Source: an uncultured Victivallales bacterium
Lineage (GTDB): Bacteria; Verrucomicrobiota; Lentisphaeria; Oligosphaerales; JAFGRS01
Length of the DNA: 7,341 nucleotides
NCBI GenBank assembly: GCA_903834675.1
Contig: CAILKC010000679.1
Span: 1 to 7,341 of the forward strand
Reading direction: 5' to 3'
Positions 5,547 to 7,341 of this stretch are shown piece after piece. The stretch's first letter is position 1. The number at the start of each line of letters is the position of its first letter. Position numbers and translations under genes: made by a program. The notes below the pieces were generated by a model. The model made no database searches. It had not been told where the DNA came from and worked only from the letters and a program-made list of their open reading frames with translations.

Positions 5547-5763
5547 GATCGACACCGCAGACCGCGTTACCGCCGTCCGCCCCGCAGGCCCGCACCCGCC
5601 GATTACGGCGCGTAGCCAGCCGCCAGGGGACGCCGGAACCGCGCTCTCGTCTTTACGCGCCGCGCAGCGCCGGAAGTTATCGGCTATCCGCGCACCCGGC
5701 GATTCAACCCCACTGTCATCTAGCGGTTCCCGGCAACGACCGGGACACCGCTCATCCCCGTAA
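5536..5763 (+). CDS. Doubtful small Arg/Pro/Ser-rich reading frame
   Basis: Open frame of 75 residues whose ATG (5536) overlaps the previous gene by 11 bases and whose TAA (5761-5763) falls at the capsid ribosome binding site. The layout suits a coupled gene. Against this, the product is low-complexity (Arg, Pro, Ser) with no domain, the codon choice is loose with two TTA codons (rare in such genomes), and its end is occupied by a hairpin (5724-5750). It may be non-coding or the worn-down remnant of a gene; in phiRv1 a prohead protease lies at this position before the capsid gene. The other two forward frames here show nothing recognisable either. Confidence 0.3.
   Translation: MARRIDTADRVTAVRPAGPHPPITARSQPPGDAGTALSSLRAAQRRKLSAIRAPGDSTPLSSSGSRQRPGHRSSP
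5724..5750 (+). terminator. Hairpin before the capsid gene
   Basis: CGGTTCCCGG (5724-5733) pairs with CCGGGA (5740-5745) and, past one bulged base, ACCG (5747-5750), around the 6-base loop CAACGA. There is no T-run, which is usual for mycobacterial terminators. It sits 11 bases before the capsid ribosome binding site AAAGGA (5762-5767), so it could end or weaken read-through from the early genes or protect a processed capsid mRNA. Confidence 0.5.
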
Positions 5764-5776
5764 AGGAATCACGATC

Positions 5777-7201
5777 ATGAGCACATTCGTAAACATGGGC
5801 CGGGCCGACGCCGTGCGCCGCCTGGAGGACATCCAAACCCGTATGGAGCGGCTCGGTGCCAAGCACCGGCTCAGCACGACCGAGCAACGCGAGTTCGACC
5901 AGTTGGCCGAGGAATTCGAGGACTACTCCGGCCATGTCGACCGCCTCGACCGCCGGGTCAAGATCACCGAGGACATCCGTACCGGCCGGGTCCGCACCGA
6001 GCGCGGCAGCGTCGGGGCCGAGGACACCCCCGCCACGGGGCACCGGGATGCCGCGCTGCGCACCCTGGAGCGGGCCGTCACCGATGAGCGTGTCGCCCCG
6101 GCCGGGGCCGAGATGGTGGAAACGCTGCTCGGCGCGGGATCTCCGCTGTCTCAGAGTTGGACCGCCCGTTGGACCGTAGCCACCGGGAACCCGGCCTATG
6201 AACGCGCGTTCGCCAAGAAACTGTCCGACCCTGAGAACGGGCACCTGACCTGGACCGCCGAGGAAGCCGACGCGTGGCGGGTGGCCTCGATGGTGCAGAC
6301 CGAGCAGCGGGCCATGAGCCTGACCGATTCGGCCGGCGGCCACCTCGTACCCTTCACCCTGGACCCCGCCGTCACGATTACCGGTGCGGGCAGCATCAAC
6401 CCGCTGCGCCAGATCGCCCGGGTGGTGCAGACCGCCACCGATAGCTGGAACGGCGTCACCTCCGCGGGCGTGACGGCCGAGTGGCTCGACGAGGCGACCG
6501 AAGCCGCCGACGCCGCGCCGACCCTCGGTGCCGCACCGATCCCGGTGCACAAGGCGTCGGCGTGGGTGCCCTACTCGTTTGAGGTCGGCATGGACGGCGC
6601 CAACTTCCTGTCCGAACTGGGCCGGCTGCTGCTCGACTCCTATGACCAGTTGACCGCCGCCGCCTACACCACCGGCAGCGGCACCGGCCAGCCCAAGGGC
6701 ATCGTCACCGCGCTGGCAGCGGCATCGGGAACGGTGGCACTGATCACCCCGGCCGCCGCGGAAACCCTGACCGCCCCCGACGTGTTCGCGGTGCAGAACG
6801 CGTTGCCGCCCCGGTTCCAGCCCAACGCATCGTGGACCGCCAACCTCGGCGTCATCAACACCCTGCGCCAACTGGAGACCACCAACGGTGCGCTGCGGTT
6901 CCCGTCGCTGCAGGAGACCCCGCCGAGTCTGCTGGGCCGGATGGTCTACGAGAACAGTTCGATGGATGCGACATGGAACACCGCCGCGACCGCATCCAAC
7001 TACGTGCTGATCTACGGCGACTACGGTCAAGGCATGGTCATCTGTGACCGCATCGGAGCCACGCTGGAAACGGTTCCCCACGTTTTTGGGGCCAATCAGC
7101 GCCCGACCGGCCAGCGCGGCGCACTGTTGTGGGCCCGAACCGGATCGGATGTCGTCGCGCCCCAGGCGTTCCGCATGTTCAATCTGAGCACGGCGGCATA
7201 A
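5777..7201 (+). CDS. HK97-fold major capsid protein, phiRv1 Rv1576c-like
   Basis: Shell protein of 474 residues. ATG 5777 has AAAGGA (5762-5767) 9 bases upstream; the frame stays open further upstream, but the N-terminal VNMGRADAVRRLEDIQTRM segment is the normal start of this family, as in Rv1576c (about 473 residues, as I recall). Residues about 8-65 form a charged coiled coil like the HK97 delta (scaffold) domain. The mature fold should begin near GGHLVP (187-192), typical of HK97-type capsids, leaving an unusually long lead of about 186 residues. The GTGQPKGI motif (302-309), the WTANLGVINTLRQL region and a C-terminal strand block (GDYGQGMVICDR...RTGSDVV) complete the fold. It has its own ribosome binding site and is separated from the early operon by a hairpin, so it may be expressed separately. 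No protease, portal or terminase gene lies upstream. Confidence 0.93.
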   Translation: MSTFVNMGRADAVRRLEDIQTRMERLGAKHRLSTTEQREFDQLAEEFEDYSGHVDRLDRRVKITEDIRTGRVRTERGSVGAEDTPATGHRDAALRTLERAVTDERVAPAGAEMVETLLGAGSPLSQSWTARWTVATGNPAYERAFAKKLSDPENGHLTWTAEEADAWRVASMVQTEQRAMSLTDSAGGHLVPFTLDPAVTITGAGSINPLRQIARVVQTATDSWNGVTSAGVTAEWLDEATEAADAAPTLGAAPIPVHKASAWVPYSFEVGMDGANFLSELGRLLLDSYDQLTAAAYTTGSGTGQPKGIVTALAAASGTVALITPAAAETLTAPDVFAVQNALPPRFQPNASWTANLGVINTLRQLETTNGALRFPSLQETPPSLLGRMVYENSSMDATWNTAATASNYVLIYGDYGQGMVICDRIGATLETVPHVFGANQRPTGQRGALLWARTGSDVVAPQAFRMFNLSTAA

Positions 7202-7210
7202 GCCCAGGAC

Positions 7211-7251
7211 TTCCGCGGTGTGTGTGCTGGTCGGGTGACGCAACCGCGGAA
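7211..7251 (+). terminator. First stem-loop after the capsid gene
   Basis: TTCCGCGGT (7211-7219) and ACCGCGGAA (7243-7251) are perfect 9-base arms around a 23-base loop, 9 bases after the capsid stop. The long loop makes it weaker than the next hairpin. It may assist termination or protect the mRNA 3' end. Confidence 0.45.
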
Positions 7252-7256
7252 CACAC

Positions 7257-7296
7257 GCGCACGGCGGGCGGTATACCAGTCCCGCCCGCCGTGCGC
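7257..7296. terminator. Strong 15-base stem-loop, likely terminator
   Basis: GCGCACGGCGGGCGG (7257-7271) pairs perfectly with 7282-7296 around a 10-base loop. It is nearly all GC with no T-run, the common form of an intrinsic terminator in mycobacteria. As it is symmetric it could act from either direction. The remaining 45 bases of the window (7297-7341) hold no complete gene; a GTG at 7319 and an ATG at 7335 could be starts of a gene cut off by the window end. Confidence 0.7.
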
Positions 7297-7341
7297 ACCA
7301 CCACTGGGAACGCTCGAAGTGAACGCCAGCCCGATGCGCGT

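Noticed and set aside
5408..5776. In-frame upstream extension of the capsid gene
   Set aside because: It overlaps the 95-residue gene, is Arg-rich without a domain, and the ATG at 5777 has a good ribosome binding site and the family's normal N-terminus.
5720..7243. 507-residue open frame on the - strand opposite the capsid gene
   Set aside because: A shadow of high-GC codon bias: Gly/Arg/Val-rich, no domain, and the + strand product is a clear capsid protein.
1..7341. tRNA genes or an att core repeated within the window
   Set aside because: I saw no cloverleaf with a TPsiC-like arm, and no direct repeat linking the first bases to the right end; the other att half is probably outside the window.

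Overview
High-GC DNA with GTG/TTG starts and chained stop/start overlaps, all genes on the + strand, consistent with Mycobacteriaceae or a close actinobacterial relative. The window looks like most of a small integrated element of the phiRv1 type (the M. tuberculosis prophage-like element Rv1573-Rv1586c). It shares a phiRv1-type large serine integrase, a second gene that resembles Rv1585c, a 73-residue homologue of the phiRv1 excisionase Rv1584c, and, at the far end, an HK97-fold major capsid protein. Comparisons with phiRv1 proteins are from memory, not from an alignment.

Layout. (1) 36-2149: integrase and a Cys/His-rich partner protein, overlapping by GTGA. (2) 2150-2234: control region with an extended -10-like element and an inverted repeat whose right arm covers the excisionase ribosome binding site. 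(3) 2235-4247: excisionase, a 56-residue zinc-finger protein, a DnaB N-domain-like protein and a RepA/AAA_25-type ATPase, each overlapping the next by 4 bases. (4) 4029-4331: a cluster of ten CTCCAC/GTGGAG hexamers across the 3' end of the ATPase gene and the start of the next, which I read as a candidate iteron-type replication origin. (5) 4244-5546: a small zinc-finger protein, an 88-residue acidic protein, a WhiB-like iron-sulfur regulator, a second small zinc-finger protein with the same Cys spacing, and a 95-residue helical protein. (6) 5536-5776: a doubtful small reading frame and a hairpin before the capsid ribosome binding site. (7) 5777-7201: major capsid protein, followed by two stem-loops (7211-7296) that probably end transcription.

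How it may work: the integrase inserts the element and, with the excisionase, excises it. The helicase-type pair and iteron cluster would replicate it. The WhiB-like protein and small zinc proteins are likely regulators or helper-phage modulators. The capsid protein would supply the element's own shell. No terminase, portal, protease, tail, lysis or repressor gene is visible, so the element is probably a phage satellite (a capsid-encoding island) or a reduced prophage. The window ends before its far boundary, so downstream genes are unknown.
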